48,538 nucleotides of DNA from Actinacidiphila cocklensis. GTDB lineage: Bacteria > Actinomycetota > Actinomycetes > Streptomycetales > Streptomycetaceae. The notes under the pieces were generated by a model. That model did no database searches. It was not told the origin of the DNA and saw only the letters and a program-made list of their open reading frames with translations. Position numbers and translations under genes: made by a program. Shown here piece by piece: positions 1 to 6,841 of this stretch; position 1 is the stretch's first letter; every line of letters starts with the position of its first letter. The DNA is taken from positions 1 through 48,538 of the forward strand of contig NZ_CAJSLV010000085.1 of the NCBI RefSeq assembly GCF_907177275.1, in the 5' to 3' direction.

Positions 1-220
1 CGACGCCCTGACCGCCTCCGGCTCGGGCCTGGACCCCGACATCTCCACCGCCTACGCCTACGAGCAGGTCGCCCGGGTCGCCAAGGCCCGCGGCCTGTCA
101 CCGGAGCAGGTGCACACCCTGGTCGCCGGCCACGTCCACGGCCGCGACCTGGGCTTCCTCGGGGAGCCGCGCGTCAACGTCCTGGACCTGAACAGGGCGC
201 TGAACGGGCTGTCCGGCTGA
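1..220 (+). CDS. kdpC: KdpC, C-terminal fragment (K+-transporting ATPase subunit C)
   Basis: This is the 3' end of a gene that begins left of the window; the first complete codon is at position 2 and 72 residues are visible. The sequence SGSGLDPDIS, followed by YAYEQVARVAKARGLS and LGFLGEPRVNVLDLN, is the typical C-terminal signature of KdpC. KdpC is the single-pass membrane subunit that assists KdpA and KdpB in the high-affinity, ATP-driven K+ importer KdpFABC. The other kdp genes would lie off the left edge. The stop codon is followed by only 72 bp before the next gene on the same strand, which appears to have its own promoter. Identity is very likely; only length and start cannot be judged. 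Confidence 0.93.
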   Translation, partial: DALTASGSGLDPDISTAYAYEQVARVAKARGLSPEQVHTLVAGHVHGRDLGFLGEPRVNVLDLNRALNGLSG

Positions 221-279
221 GCCCGGTGCACCGGTTCGCTCCCGGTCCTGTCCCGCGCGGGGCCGGGCCGGGAGCGACG

Positions 280-292
280 TAGCATCGGGCGC
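280..292 (+). promoter_or_regulatory. Leaderless-type -10 element for the first aldo/keto reductase
   Basis: TAGCAT at 280-285 is followed by a 7-nt spacer and then the ATG at 293. No purine-rich ribosome-binding site is present. The spacing would put the transcription start on or next to the start codon, as in leaderless actinobacterial mRNAs. Confidence 0.5.
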
Positions 293-1276
293 ATGGAACA
301 GCGTGTACTGGGCAGCACCGGCCGTGCGGTGTCCGTCGTGGGTCTGGGAACGTGGCAGCTCGGCGCCGACTGGGGCGACGTGCAGGAAGCCGACGCGATC
401 GCCGTACTGGACGCCGCCGTCGAGTCGGGCGTCACCTTCTTCGACACCGCGGACGTCTACGGCGACGGCCGCAGCGAGCAGCTGATCGGCCGCTACCTGA
501 AGGACCGGCCGGACGCCGGGATCTTCGTCGCCACCAAGATGGGCCGCCGCGCCGAACAGCGGCCGGAGAACTACTCCCTCGACAACTTCCGTGCCTGGAA
601 CGACCGTTCGCGGGCCAACCTGGGCGTCGACACCCTCGACCTGGTGCAGCTGCACTGCCCGCCCACCGCCGTCTACAGCTCCGACGCGCTCTACGACGCC
701 CTCGACACCCTGGTCGAGGAGCAGCGCATCGCCGCCTACGCGGTCAGCGTCGAGACCTGCGACGAGGCGCTCACCGCCATCGCCCGCCCCGGCGTGGCGA
801 GCGTGCAGATCATCCTCAACCCCTTCCGGCTCAAGCCGCTGGAGCGGGTGCTGCCCGCGGCGGCAGCGGCCGGCGTCGGCATCATCGCCCGGGTGCCGCT
901 GGCCTCCGGGCTGCTCAGCGGCAAGTACACCCGCGAGACCGTCTTCGCCGCCGACGACCACCGCACGTACAACCGGCACGGCGAGGCCTTCGACCAGGGC
1001 GAGACCTTCTCCGGCGTCGACTACGAGACCGGCATCGAGGCCGCGGTGGAGTTCGCCGCGCTGGCCCCCGACGGCGCCACCGCCGCGCAGACCGCGCTGC
1101 GCTGGATCATCCAGCAGCCCGGCGTGACCTCGGTGATCCCCGGGGCGCGCTCGGTCGCGCAGGCCAGGGCGAACGCGGCCGCCGCCGCGCTGCCCGAGCT
1201 GCCGCCCGCGGTCCTCGACGGCGTACGCGACCTGTACCACCGGCGTATCCGGGCACAGGTGCACGACCGCTGGTGA
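293..1276 (+). CDS. Aldo/keto reductase
   Basis: A 327-residue cytoplasmic NAD(P)H-dependent oxidoreductase of the aldo/keto reductase superfamily, the usual length for the group. The catalytic tetrad is visible as Asp51 and Tyr56 (FFDTADVYGDGRSE), Lys82 (VATKMG) and His121 (LVQLHCPP). The C-terminal cofactor region appears as SVIPGARSVAQARANAAAA. It most resembles the branch used for small-molecule aldehydes and ketones with unknown natural substrates. The start is fixed by a -10 element 8 bp upstream; the gene stands alone between kdpC and a PemK-like gene, both in the same direction. The substrate cannot be inferred from context. A second, only distantly similar reductase lies at 6842-7852. 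Confidence 0.92.
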   Translation: MEQRVLGSTGRAVSVVGLGTWQLGADWGDVQEADAIAVLDAAVESGVTFFDTADVYGDGRSEQLIGRYLKDRPDAGIFVATKMGRRAEQRPENYSLDNFRAWNDRSRANLGVDTLDLVQLHCPPTAVYSSDALYDALDTLVEEQRIAAYAVSVETCDEALTAIARPGVASVQIILNPFRLKPLERVLPAAAAAGVGIIARVPLASGLLSGKYTRETVFAADDHRTYNRHGEAFDQGETFSGVDYETGIEAAVEFAALAPDGATAAQTALRWIIQQPGVTSVIPGARSVAQARANAAAAALPELPPAVLDGVRDLYHRRIRAQVHDRW

Positions 1277-1284
1277 CGGCCCGA

Positions 1285-1296
1285 TAGCGTCGGGGC
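1285..1296 (+). promoter_or_regulatory. Leaderless-type -10 element for the PemK/MazF-like gene
   Basis: TAGCGT at 1285-1290 precedes the GTG start at 1297 by a 6-nt spacer with no recognisable ribosome-binding site. The motif sits directly after the stop codon of the aldo/keto reductase, so this gene can be transcribed on its own. Confidence 0.5.
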
Positions 1297-1749
1297 GTGA
1301 CGACTTTCACCGACAGCCACCCCGAGTTCCCCGGCGCCGCGGGACCGCACGCCACCACCGAGGCCGACGCCCGCCAGGTGGGCCGGGTACGTACCGCCTA
1401 CGCCCCGGCCCACGACGGCGACCCCGACCCGGGCGAGATCGTCTGGACCTGGGTGCCCTTCGAGGAGAACGACGGCCGCGGCAAGGACCGCCCGGTGCTG
1501 GTCGTGGCGCGCGAGGCGGCCGGCACCCTGCTGGCCGTCCAGCTCTCCAGCAAGCGCCATGACCACGACCGCGAGTGGGTCGCGATCGGCGCGGGACCCT
1601 GGGACCGCGAGGGCCGCGACTCCTGGGTCGACGTCGACCGGGTGCTGCGCCTGCACGAGCAGGGCATGCGCCGCGAGGCGTGCGCCCTGGACCGCGGCCG
1701 CTTCAACCTGGTGGTCAACCGGCTCAAGGAGCTGTACGGCTGGAGCTGA
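1297..1749 (+). CDS. PemK/MazF-family protein without an adjacent antitoxin
   Basis: A 150-residue protein with a PemK/MazF-like fold signature: GEIVWTWVPFEENDGRGKDRPVLVV at residues 47-70 matches the GDIVWxxLxP...RPxLVL core of the family, followed by VQLSSKRHDH. About 45 residues precede the core, longer than in classic MazF toxins (about 110 residues). MazF members are ribosome-independent endoribonucleases, normally encoded directly after a small antitoxin. None is present here: the upstream neighbour is an aldo/keto reductase and the downstream one a membrane protein. It is therefore probably a chromosomally conserved, domesticated relative rather than an active toxin-antitoxin pair. Start GTG is chosen because of the -10 element just upstream. 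Confidence 0.78.
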   Translation: MTTFTDSHPEFPGAAGPHATTEADARQVGRVRTAYAPAHDGDPDPGEIVWTWVPFEENDGRGKDRPVLVVAREAAGTLLAVQLSSKRHDHDREWVAIGAGPWDREGRDSWVDVDRVLRLHEQGMRREACALDRGRFNLVVNRLKELYGWS

Positions 1750-1859
1750 GCGGCTTGCGCCCGGGGGCCGCGGCGCACCGGCCGTAAGAGAAGCGTCAGG
1801 ATCGCGGGCGGTGGCGTCAGGGCGGTGTCAACGGGCGTCCGCCGGCCGCCGGCGGTGCC

Positions 1860-1872
1860 TAGCGTCGGCAGT
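1860..1872 (+). promoter_or_regulatory. Leaderless-type -10 element for the PH-like membrane protein
   Basis: TAGCGT at 1860-1865 with a 7-nt spacer to GTG at 1873. This is the third near-identical TAGCRT arrangement in the first 2 kb. It decides the start codon of the following gene against an upstream in-frame GTG at 1825. Confidence 0.5.
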
Positions 1873-2430
1873 GTGCAGCGCGGATACCCCTCCCCACCGA
1901 TCCGCCGCCCCTCCCGAGGACGCGGTGCCGGGCCGGTACGCGGCTCCGACCGCGACCGGCCCGCCCGGCTGCGTCTCGCCCTCGCCCTGCCCGGCGCGCT
2001 GCTGGCCACGGCCCTGGCACTGGACGCCGCCGCCGGCAGCCTGACGATGCCCCGCGCCCTGCTGTGGACGGGCCTGGCGGCCGCGCTGTTCGCGGTGCTG
2101 CTGCCGCCCCGCATCACGGCGGGCGGCGGCCGCCTCGCGGTCCGTACGCTGCTGCGCACCCGGCGGGTGCGGATCGACCACCTGGTCGGCGCCCGGCTCG
2201 TGGGCGGCACCGACCGGCGCCTGGTGCTGCGCGACGACGCGGGGGGCCGCGTCGAGGTCGACGCGGCCGCCGTGGCCGAGAGCCCGTTCCTGCGCCACGA
2301 GCTGGACGCGGGTGCCCGCCGGTCGCACACCGCGGGCCTGCTGGCCGACCCCTCGGCGGTGTGCGGGCCGGCCGCCGCGGCCGACACCGCGCAGGCCCGC
2401 GCGCTCTTCCGCGCCTCGGGCCTGGAGTGA
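1873..2430 (+). CDS. Small membrane protein with PH-like domain
   Basis: A 185-residue protein with a basic, Pro/Arg-rich N terminus (1-32), two hydrophobic segments (about 33-53 and 62-79) and a cytoplasmic beta-rich region. The last part begins PPRITAGGGRLAVRTLLRTRRVRIDHLVGARL, followed by RLVLRDDAGGRVEVDAAAV. This is the layout of bacterial PH-like (bPH) membrane proteins, whose role is mostly unknown. An in-frame GTG at 1825 could add 16 residues, but the promoter-like TAGCGT at 1860 favours 1873. The gene converges with the APC permease gene, whose stop lies 6 bp away. No specific function can be given. Confidence 0.72.
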   Translation: MQRGYPSPPIRRPSRGRGAGPVRGSDRDRPARLRLALALPGALLATALALDAAAGSLTMPRALLWTGLAAALFAVLLPPRITAGGGRLAVRTLLRTRRVRIDHLVGARLVGGTDRRLVLRDDAGGRVEVDAAAVAESPFLRHELDAGARRSHTAGLLADPSAVCGPAAAADTAQARALFRASGLE

Positions 2431-2435
2431 CCGGA

Positions 2436-4391
2436 TCAGCCGACGTGCACCTTGGGCCGGCGCGCCCGGTTCGGCTCCGCCTCGCGCAGCACCTCCCGGG
2501 TCACCGGGGCCACCTCGCCGTGGCCGAAGAGGAAGAAGCGCAGGAAGTTCGCGAACGGACTGCCCTCGGTCCACTCGAAGTACATGTGCGGCTTGCACGC
2601 GGTCATGTCGCGTACGTGCAGCAGCAGCGCGGCCAGCGCGTTGGGCACCGACGGGCTCTCCAGCGACAGCACCCGGTACTTCCCGTGCAGCACGTTGCCG
2701 TGCACGGTCAGCGCCGACTCGAACTCCGACGCGTCCAGCACCGTGACCTCCACCAGGACGAGGTCGTCCTCCTGCGGGATGTCGTTGTCCAGCCGGATCT
2801 GGTGCAGCTTGTCGCGGTACTCGGCGGCGTCCCGCAGCCCCGGCTCGTTGGCGACGAAGCGCACCCTGCGGGTGGCGATGTCCCGCACGAACCGCTCGGC
2901 CATCGGGTCCAGCTCCACGCTGGTGACCCGCAGCTCGAAGGCGCGGGCCAGCCGGGACAGGAACGACACCAGCATGATGCCCGCGATGAAGCAGGCGCCG
3001 ATCTTCACACCGTCGGGCCGCTCCAGCACGTTGACCACGGTCGTGTAGAGGAAGACCACCGCGATCACGCCGAAGCAGATCGTCCACCGCCGCTGCCGCG
3101 CCTTGCGGGCCGCGATGGTCACCGCGATGGCCGCGGAGCTCATCAGCACCAGCACACCGGTCGCGTACGCGCCGCCCTGCTTGTCGACGCTGGCGTCGAA
3201 GATCCACGTCACCAGGAAGGCGACCAGCGTGAAGACCAGCACCATCGGCCGCACCGCGCGCGCCCAGTGCGGCGCCATGCCGTAGCGCGGCAGATAGCGC
3301 GGCATCAGGTTGAGCAGGCCGGCCATCGCCGAGGCGCCGGCGAACCAGAGGATGGCGATGGTGGAGAAGTCGTAGACCGTGCCGAAGCCGGAGCCCAGGT
3401 TCTGGTGCGCGAGATACGCCAGCGCGCGGCCGTTGGCGGGGCCGCCCGCCTCGAAGTCCTGCTTGGGGATCAGCACGGTGGTGATGAAGCTGGTCGTGAT
3501 CAGGAACACGCTCATGATCAGCGCGGCGGTCGTCAGCAGCTTCTTGGTGTCCCGGATCCGGCCCGTGGGCTTCGCCTCGGTGTCGTCCGGGTCGCCCTCG
3601 ACGAGCGGCATCACCGCGACCCCGGTCTCGAAGCCGGACATGCCCAGCGCGAGTCTGGGGAAGATCAGCAGCGAGACGCCGATCATCACGAAGACGTTGC
3701 CGCGCTCCGCGGTCAGCCCCTGCGTCCAGTCGGTCACCAGGTGCGCGGCGGTCAGCACGTGCCACAGCCCGTTCGCGACCACGACGACATTGAGCGCCAG
3801 GTAGATCCCGACCAGCACCACGGCCACCCCGATGGCCTCAAGGAAGCCCTTGAGGAAGACCGCGCCGAGCAGCGCGATCAGGCCCAGCGTGATGATCATC
3901 TGGTGGCTGCCCAGGGCCGCCGAGAAGTGCGGGTTCTCCACCAGGTGGGTGGAGGCGTCGGCCGCCGACAGGGTGATGGTGATCAGGAAGTCGGTGGCCG
4001 CGAAGCCCAGCAGGGCCAGCACGAACAGCTTGCCCTTCCAGAACGACAGCAGCCGCTCCAGCATCGCGATCGAGCCCGCTCCGTGCGGGCTCTCCTCGGC
4101 GACCCTGCGGTAGACGGGCAGCGCGCCCGCGAGCGTCACGATCACCAGCACGACGGTCGCGATGGGCGACAGCAGCCCGGCGGCGAGCGCCGCGATGCCC
4201 GGCTGGTAGCCGAGGGTCGAGAAGTAGTCGACACCCGTCAGGCACATCACCCGCCACCAGCGCTGGCCCTTGTGGGCGCCCTCCTGTGCTGGGGCGCCGG
4301 GCTGCTGGTGCTGGTGCCTGGCCATGTCGGACAGGCCCTCTAGCAGCCATGCGCGGAATCTGCCGCGCTCGGCCCCGGCGGTGGTGGACAT
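2436..4391 (-). CDS. APC-superfamily permease (possible K+ or amino-acid transporter)
   Basis: A 651-residue membrane protein with about 12 hydrophobic segments in the first 480 residues and a soluble C-terminal region of about 150 residues. Family features are GVDYFSTLGYQPG at the first transmembrane segment and a GMSGFETGVAVMPLVEG stretch like the substrate-binding segment of APC transporters. The architecture (APC core plus cytosolic tail) resembles the KimA/KUP-like K+ importers as well as amino-acid permeases. Proximity to kdpC is consistent with K+ but does not prove it. ATG at 4391 is preferred because GGAGCAGGG lies just upstream; the frame stays open to 4613, but the extra 74 residues are compositionally unlike a protein start. 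A long structured leader precedes the gene. Confidence 0.85.
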   Translation of the reverse strand: MSTTAGAERGRFRAWLLEGLSDMARHQHQQPGAPAQEGAHKGQRWWRVMCLTGVDYFSTLGYQPGIAALAAGLLSPIATVVLVIVTLAGALPVYRRVAEESPHGAGSIAMLERLLSFWKGKLFVLALLGFAATDFLITITLSAADASTHLVENPHFSAALGSHQMIITLGLIALLGAVFLKGFLEAIGVAVVLVGIYLALNVVVVANGLWHVLTAAHLVTDWTQGLTAERGNVFVMIGVSLLIFPRLALGMSGFETGVAVMPLVEGDPDDTEAKPTGRIRDTKKLLTTAALIMSVFLITTSFITTVLIPKQDFEAGGPANGRALAYLAHQNLGSGFGTVYDFSTIAILWFAGASAMAGLLNLMPRYLPRYGMAPHWARAVRPMVLVFTLVAFLVTWIFDASVDKQGGAYATGVLVLMSSAAIAVTIAARKARQRRWTICFGVIAVVFLYTTVVNVLERPDGVKIGACFIAGIMLVSFLSRLARAFELRVTSVELDPMAERFVRDIATRRVRFVANEPGLRDAAEYRDKLHQIRLDNDIPQEDDLVLVEVTVLDASEFESALTVHGNVLHGKYRVLSLESPSVPNALAALLLHVRDMTACKPHMYFEWTEGSPFANFLRFFLFGHGEVAPVTREVLREAEPNRARRPKVHVG

Positions 4392-4674
4392 GCGACCCTG
4401 CTCCTGTCGTGCGGCGCCGTCGCCGGGCGACAAGGCGTGGTGATGCAGGCCACCACTACGGGATGGCCTGGTCAGCGTACGCAATCTGGTCGCCGTCGAC
4501 CGTGCGCGCCACCGCACCCCCGCGGCCGGTCCTGCCGCGGGATCTCCGGTGCGGGAGCCTGGGTCAGCGTGCGGCGCCCCGGGTTCGGATGGGGCGCCGC
4601 ACGGTTTTTCCATACGTATTCTTAACGCCGGCGGGCGGGTCTTGACGCCGCGGGGGCTTCCGCCCGGGCCGGGA
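4392..4674 (-). other. Structured intergenic region; candidate cis-regulatory leader of the APC permease
   Basis: These 283 bp carry no credible gene but much secondary-structure potential. Three inverted repeats are visible: 4447-4452 with 4464-4469 (loop of 11); a nested 6+7-bp stem formed by 4513-4525 with 4535-4553, with a 6-nt bulge; and a perfect 12-bp stem 4569-4580 with 4591-4602. Two direct copies of GCCTGG(G)TCAGCGT lie at 4466-4478 and 4557-4570, flanking the nested stem. An unusually AT-rich patch (4605-4624) could hold a minus-strand promoter, giving a leader of about 210 nt. I could not match the core of any riboswitch I know, including ydaO/c-di-AMP and M-box, so the function is open. 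Confidence 0.45.
4569..4609 (+). terminator. Perfect 12-bp hairpin with T-run, possibly bidirectional terminator
   Basis: GTGCGGCGCCCC at 4569-4580 pairs perfectly with 4591-4602 across a 10-nt loop and is followed on the plus strand by GG and five T residues. In that orientation it looks like an intrinsic terminator, although no plus-strand gene leads into it. On the minus strand it lies about 70 nt after the stop of the acidic PH-like gene and lacks a U-tract; Streptomyces terminators often do. It may serve both directions or form part of the permease leader. Confidence 0.5.
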
Positions 4675-5445
4675 TCATGCCTCGGAGGCGGTCTTGTCCT
4701 CTGCGGTCGCCTTGCCGGCGTCGTCGTCGGTGGCCTCGTCGGTGGCCTTGCCGGTGGCCTCGTCGGCCGGCTCGTCGGCGTCGGCCTTCGTCTCGGGCGC
4801 CGCTTCGGCCGTCGCGGTTGCCTCGGCGCCGTCCTTGGCGTCCTTGGCGTCCTTGGCGGCTTCCGCGGGCTCGGCGGGCTCCGCGGCGGCCTTCTCGTCG
4901 GGGTCCTCGAAGTGCTCGTCGAGTACGGCGTCGAGCTCGGCCGTCCAGGTCTTCAGCAGGCCGCGGGACTTCGCCTCGACGTGCGCCTCGAACCAGCGGC
5001 GCGGACCGGTGTAGACGGTCACCGCGAAGCGCTTGCCGAAGCGCGGCGTGTCGATCTCGACCGCGCCGATCTCGTCCCAGGTGAAGTCCGCCTCCTCGCC
5101 GTCGAGCCGGAAGACGATGCCCACCCGGTCGGCCAGGATCGTCGCGCGGCGGTCGGAGACCTCGAAGAGCGGGTCGCCCCGGTCCTCTTCCTCTTCCTGT
5201 TCCTCCTCGTCCTTCGCCTCCGCCTCCGCCTCCGCGGCGGGCGGCTCGGCCGTACGGGGCACGGAGTCCGCGGCAGCCTCCACCGCGGCCTCGGGCGCGG
5301 CGTCCTCGGGCGGGGCGTCCTCGGCCGTGTCCGAGGCAGTCACCTCGTCCGCGGCAGGACGCGGGGGCAGGAGACCTGGCACGAATGCCGGATCGGTCCC
5401 TGCGGGGTGTATCGCCGGTGTGATCGAACCTGTGCGCTGCTCCAC
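4675..5445 (-). CDS. Acidic protein with central PH-like domain
   Basis: A 256-residue soluble protein in three parts. Residues about 40-90 are rich in Glu, Asp and Ala. A central beta-rich domain (about 92-165) contains ILADRVGIVFRLDGEEADF, WDEIGAVEIDTPRFG and AVTVYTGPRRWFEAHVEA. The tail of about 80 residues is almost entirely Ala, Glu, Asp, Lys and Thr. The central part resembles PH-like folds seen in Streptomyces proteins of unknown role. GTG at 5445 is preferred over ATG at 5496 because CATACT lies 6 nt upstream, as for a leaderless transcript, and the residues 5' to it look non-coding. The tail is low complexity and probably disordered. Function unknown. Confidence 0.72.
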   Translation of the reverse strand: MEQRTGSITPAIHPAGTDPAFVPGLLPPRPAADEVTASDTAEDAPPEDAAPEAAVEAAADSVPRTAEPPAAEAEAEAKDEEEQEEEEDRGDPLFEVSDRRATILADRVGIVFRLDGEEADFTWDEIGAVEIDTPRFGKRFAVTVYTGPRRWFEAHVEAKSRGLLKTWTAELDAVLDEHFEDPDEKAAAEPAEPAEAAKDAKDAKDGAEATATAEAAPETKADADEPADEATGKATDEATDDDAGKATAEDKTASEA

Positions 5446-5517
5446 GGCGGGCAGTATGGCCGATAAACCTGTGCTGTCAACAGCCGACCCCGCCACGGGG
5501 CTTCACCGGACCGGCAC

Positions 5518-6450
5518 TCAGACGACCTTGCGCCGCACCAGGGCGCCGAGCGTCAGGGCCGCGGGCAGCAGCGGCAGCCACGCGGTGATGATCCGGTAGC
5601 CCAGAACCGCGCTGGTGGCCGCGCCCGCGGGCGCTCCCGCGGCGACCAGCGCGAGGCCGAGCGCCGCGTCGACCGAACCGACGCCGCCGGGCGTCGGGAC
5701 GCCCGCGGCCAGGCAGGTCGCGGCCAGGTACGCGATCGCCACGTGGGCGGCCGGCACCGGCAGCGCGAGGGCGTGCGCGACCGCGACGAGGCCTGCGGCC
5801 TGCAGGGCGGGGAAGGCCAGCGAGCCGCCCCACAGCGCCAGTGCCCGTGCGGGCCGCATGTGCAGCGAGCGGGCGTCCGCCAGGGCGGTGGCCAGGAAGC
5901 CGCGCACCAGGCGGCGTACCGGCCGCACCGCCACGACCAGCGCGGCCGCGGCGGCCACCGCGACCGCCAGCGCGGCGACGGCCGGCTCGACCGTGCCGCG
6001 GTCCGGGACCAGGCCGTGCAGGCGCAGCGCGTGCGGGAAGGCCAGCAGCATCGCCACCAGCAGGGTCACCCGGCCGATCGACTCGGCCAGCGAGTACAGC
6101 GCGAGCGCGGCGGAGGTACGCGCCAGCGGGAGGCCGCAGCCGCGCAGGAACCGCAGGTTCACGGCGCCGGCGCCGATGCCGGCCGGGGTGAGCTGGTTGG
6201 CGGCCGTCGCGGCGAACTGGGTCGCCAGCAGGCGCCCCGCGGGCAGCGGCTCCAGTACGGCGCCCTGCCGTGCGACGGCGATCGCGACCCACCCGAGCGC
6301 GGTCGCCCCGAGCGCGGCGAGCAGCCACGCGCGGTCGGCGCCGAGCAGGTCCCGGGCGCCGGTCGCCAGCAGGTGCCTGTGCCAGACGGCCCAGGCCGCC
6401 ACGGCTGCCGCCGGCACGCCGGCGGCCACGAGCCGCCACGTCTTCCCCAC
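5518..6450 (-). CDS. Flippase-like integral membrane protein (LPG-synthase TM-domain family, UPF0104)
   Basis: A 310-residue protein with about eight hydrophobic helices. Two family motifs are present: AATAANQLTPAGIGAGAVN in the first third, and ACLAAG then PTPGGVGSVDAALGLALVAAG in the last third, typical of the family related to the membrane part of lysylphosphatidylglycerol synthase (UPF0104/YbhN-like). Members are thought to move or present lipids; the substrate here is unknown. The soluble synthase domain is absent, so this is not MprF itself. GTG at 6450 is preceded by GAAGG at good spacing; in-frame codons further upstream lie within repeat DNA. The gene is transcribed away from the repeat-bearing spacer at 6451-6841. 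Confidence 0.85.
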   Translation of the reverse strand: MGKTWRLVAAGVPAAAVAAWAVWHRHLLATGARDLLGADRAWLLAALGATALGWVAIAVARQGAVLEPLPAGRLLATQFAATAANQLTPAGIGAGAVNLRFLRGCGLPLARTSAALALYSLAESIGRVTLLVAMLLAFPHALRLHGLVPDRGTVEPAVAALAVAVAAAAALVVAVRPVRRLVRGFLATALADARSLHMRPARALALWGGSLAFPALQAAGLVAVAHALALPVPAAHVAIAYLAATCLAAGVPTPGGVGSVDAALGLALVAAGAPAGAATSAVLGYRIITAWLPLLPAALTLGALVRRKVV

Positions 6451-6556
6451 GTCCCGACCTTCCCCCACCCGGGGGAAGCCCGGGCATCCCCCGGGCAACC
6501 CCCGGATGACGTCCCCTCCACACCCGCACTTCGCCTCACGGCGGGCGGGTGCCACC

Positions 6557-6691
6557 CAGGGGCGCGAGGAACTGCGCGACCAGCCCCCACCGGGCCGCAG
6601 GTCGCCACCGACCCAAAAAACCTGCTCGGCCCGCCCCGGACCACCGGCGAGTGGTGGGCTGAGCGCGCCGTTCCCCGCGCCCCGGGGTTGC
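6557..6691. repeat. Dispersed palindromic repeat, copy 1
   Basis: The left arm CAGGGGCGCGAGGAACTGCG (6557-6578, last two bases CG) is mirrored by CGCGCCGTTCCCCGCGCCCC near 6664-6684 with about three mismatches in 22. The left arm continues with GACCAGCC and CACCGGG, as in the copy at 18717-18810. The shared core GGGGCGCGRGGAACTGCGCG is one I recognise as common between genes in Streptomyces genomes, function unknown. Here the arms are about 85 bp apart, so a simple hairpin is less compact than in copy 2. Confidence 0.65.
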
Positions 6692-6783
6692 ACTCCTGCA
6701 CAGGGGAGAGGCACCCCGAGCCCACCGCGCCCAGCGGAAGAAGCACCCCCCGAGGCCACTCGGGCCAGACGCAAGGGCGCACC

Positions 6784-6815
6784 CTCGATGGCAAGGGGCA
6801 CCCCTTGCCATCGAG
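6784..6815. repeat. 32-bp near-perfect palindrome before the aldo/keto reductase gene
   Basis: CTCGATGGCAAGGGG pairs with CCCCTTGCCATCGAG across only two bases (CA), giving 15 matched positions each side. It ends 26 bp before the ATG at 6842. It could be a regulator-binding palindrome or a strong hairpin in the 5' leader that limits translation. No T-run follows, so it is a poor intrinsic terminator. Confidence 0.6.
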
Positions 6816-6841
6816 CGCACTCAAGGGTGTTGGGTGACCGC

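Larger units (their letters stand above)
6451..6841. other. 391-bp intergenic spacer holding a repeat element and a palindrome
   Basis: This is the longest gene-free stretch in the window. It holds one copy of the dispersed inverted-repeat element (6557-6691) and a 32-bp near-perfect palindrome (6784-6815) immediately before the second aldo/keto reductase. I see no convincing coding frame, no tRNA and no riboswitch core. A purine/pyrimidine-skewed segment (about 6600-6640, with an A6 run) separates the repeat arms. Confidence 0.6.

Noticed and set aside
2064..4343. A 759-codon open frame on the plus strand opposite the APC permease
   Set aside because: High-GC antisense shadow. Composition is rich in Arg, Gly, His and Gln without domains, while the minus frame encodes a convincing membrane protein.
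4400..4609. A plus-strand small RNA ending at the T-run hairpin
   Set aside because: The hairpin with T5 is suggestive, but no promoter-like sequence or conserved RNA was recognised on that strand.
4392..4640. A ydaO (c-di-AMP) or M-box riboswitch upstream of the permease
   Set aside because: Short similarities (CCGAACCCG, ATGCAG) are present, but the conserved cores and their order cannot be found on either strand. Only a generic structured leader is reported.
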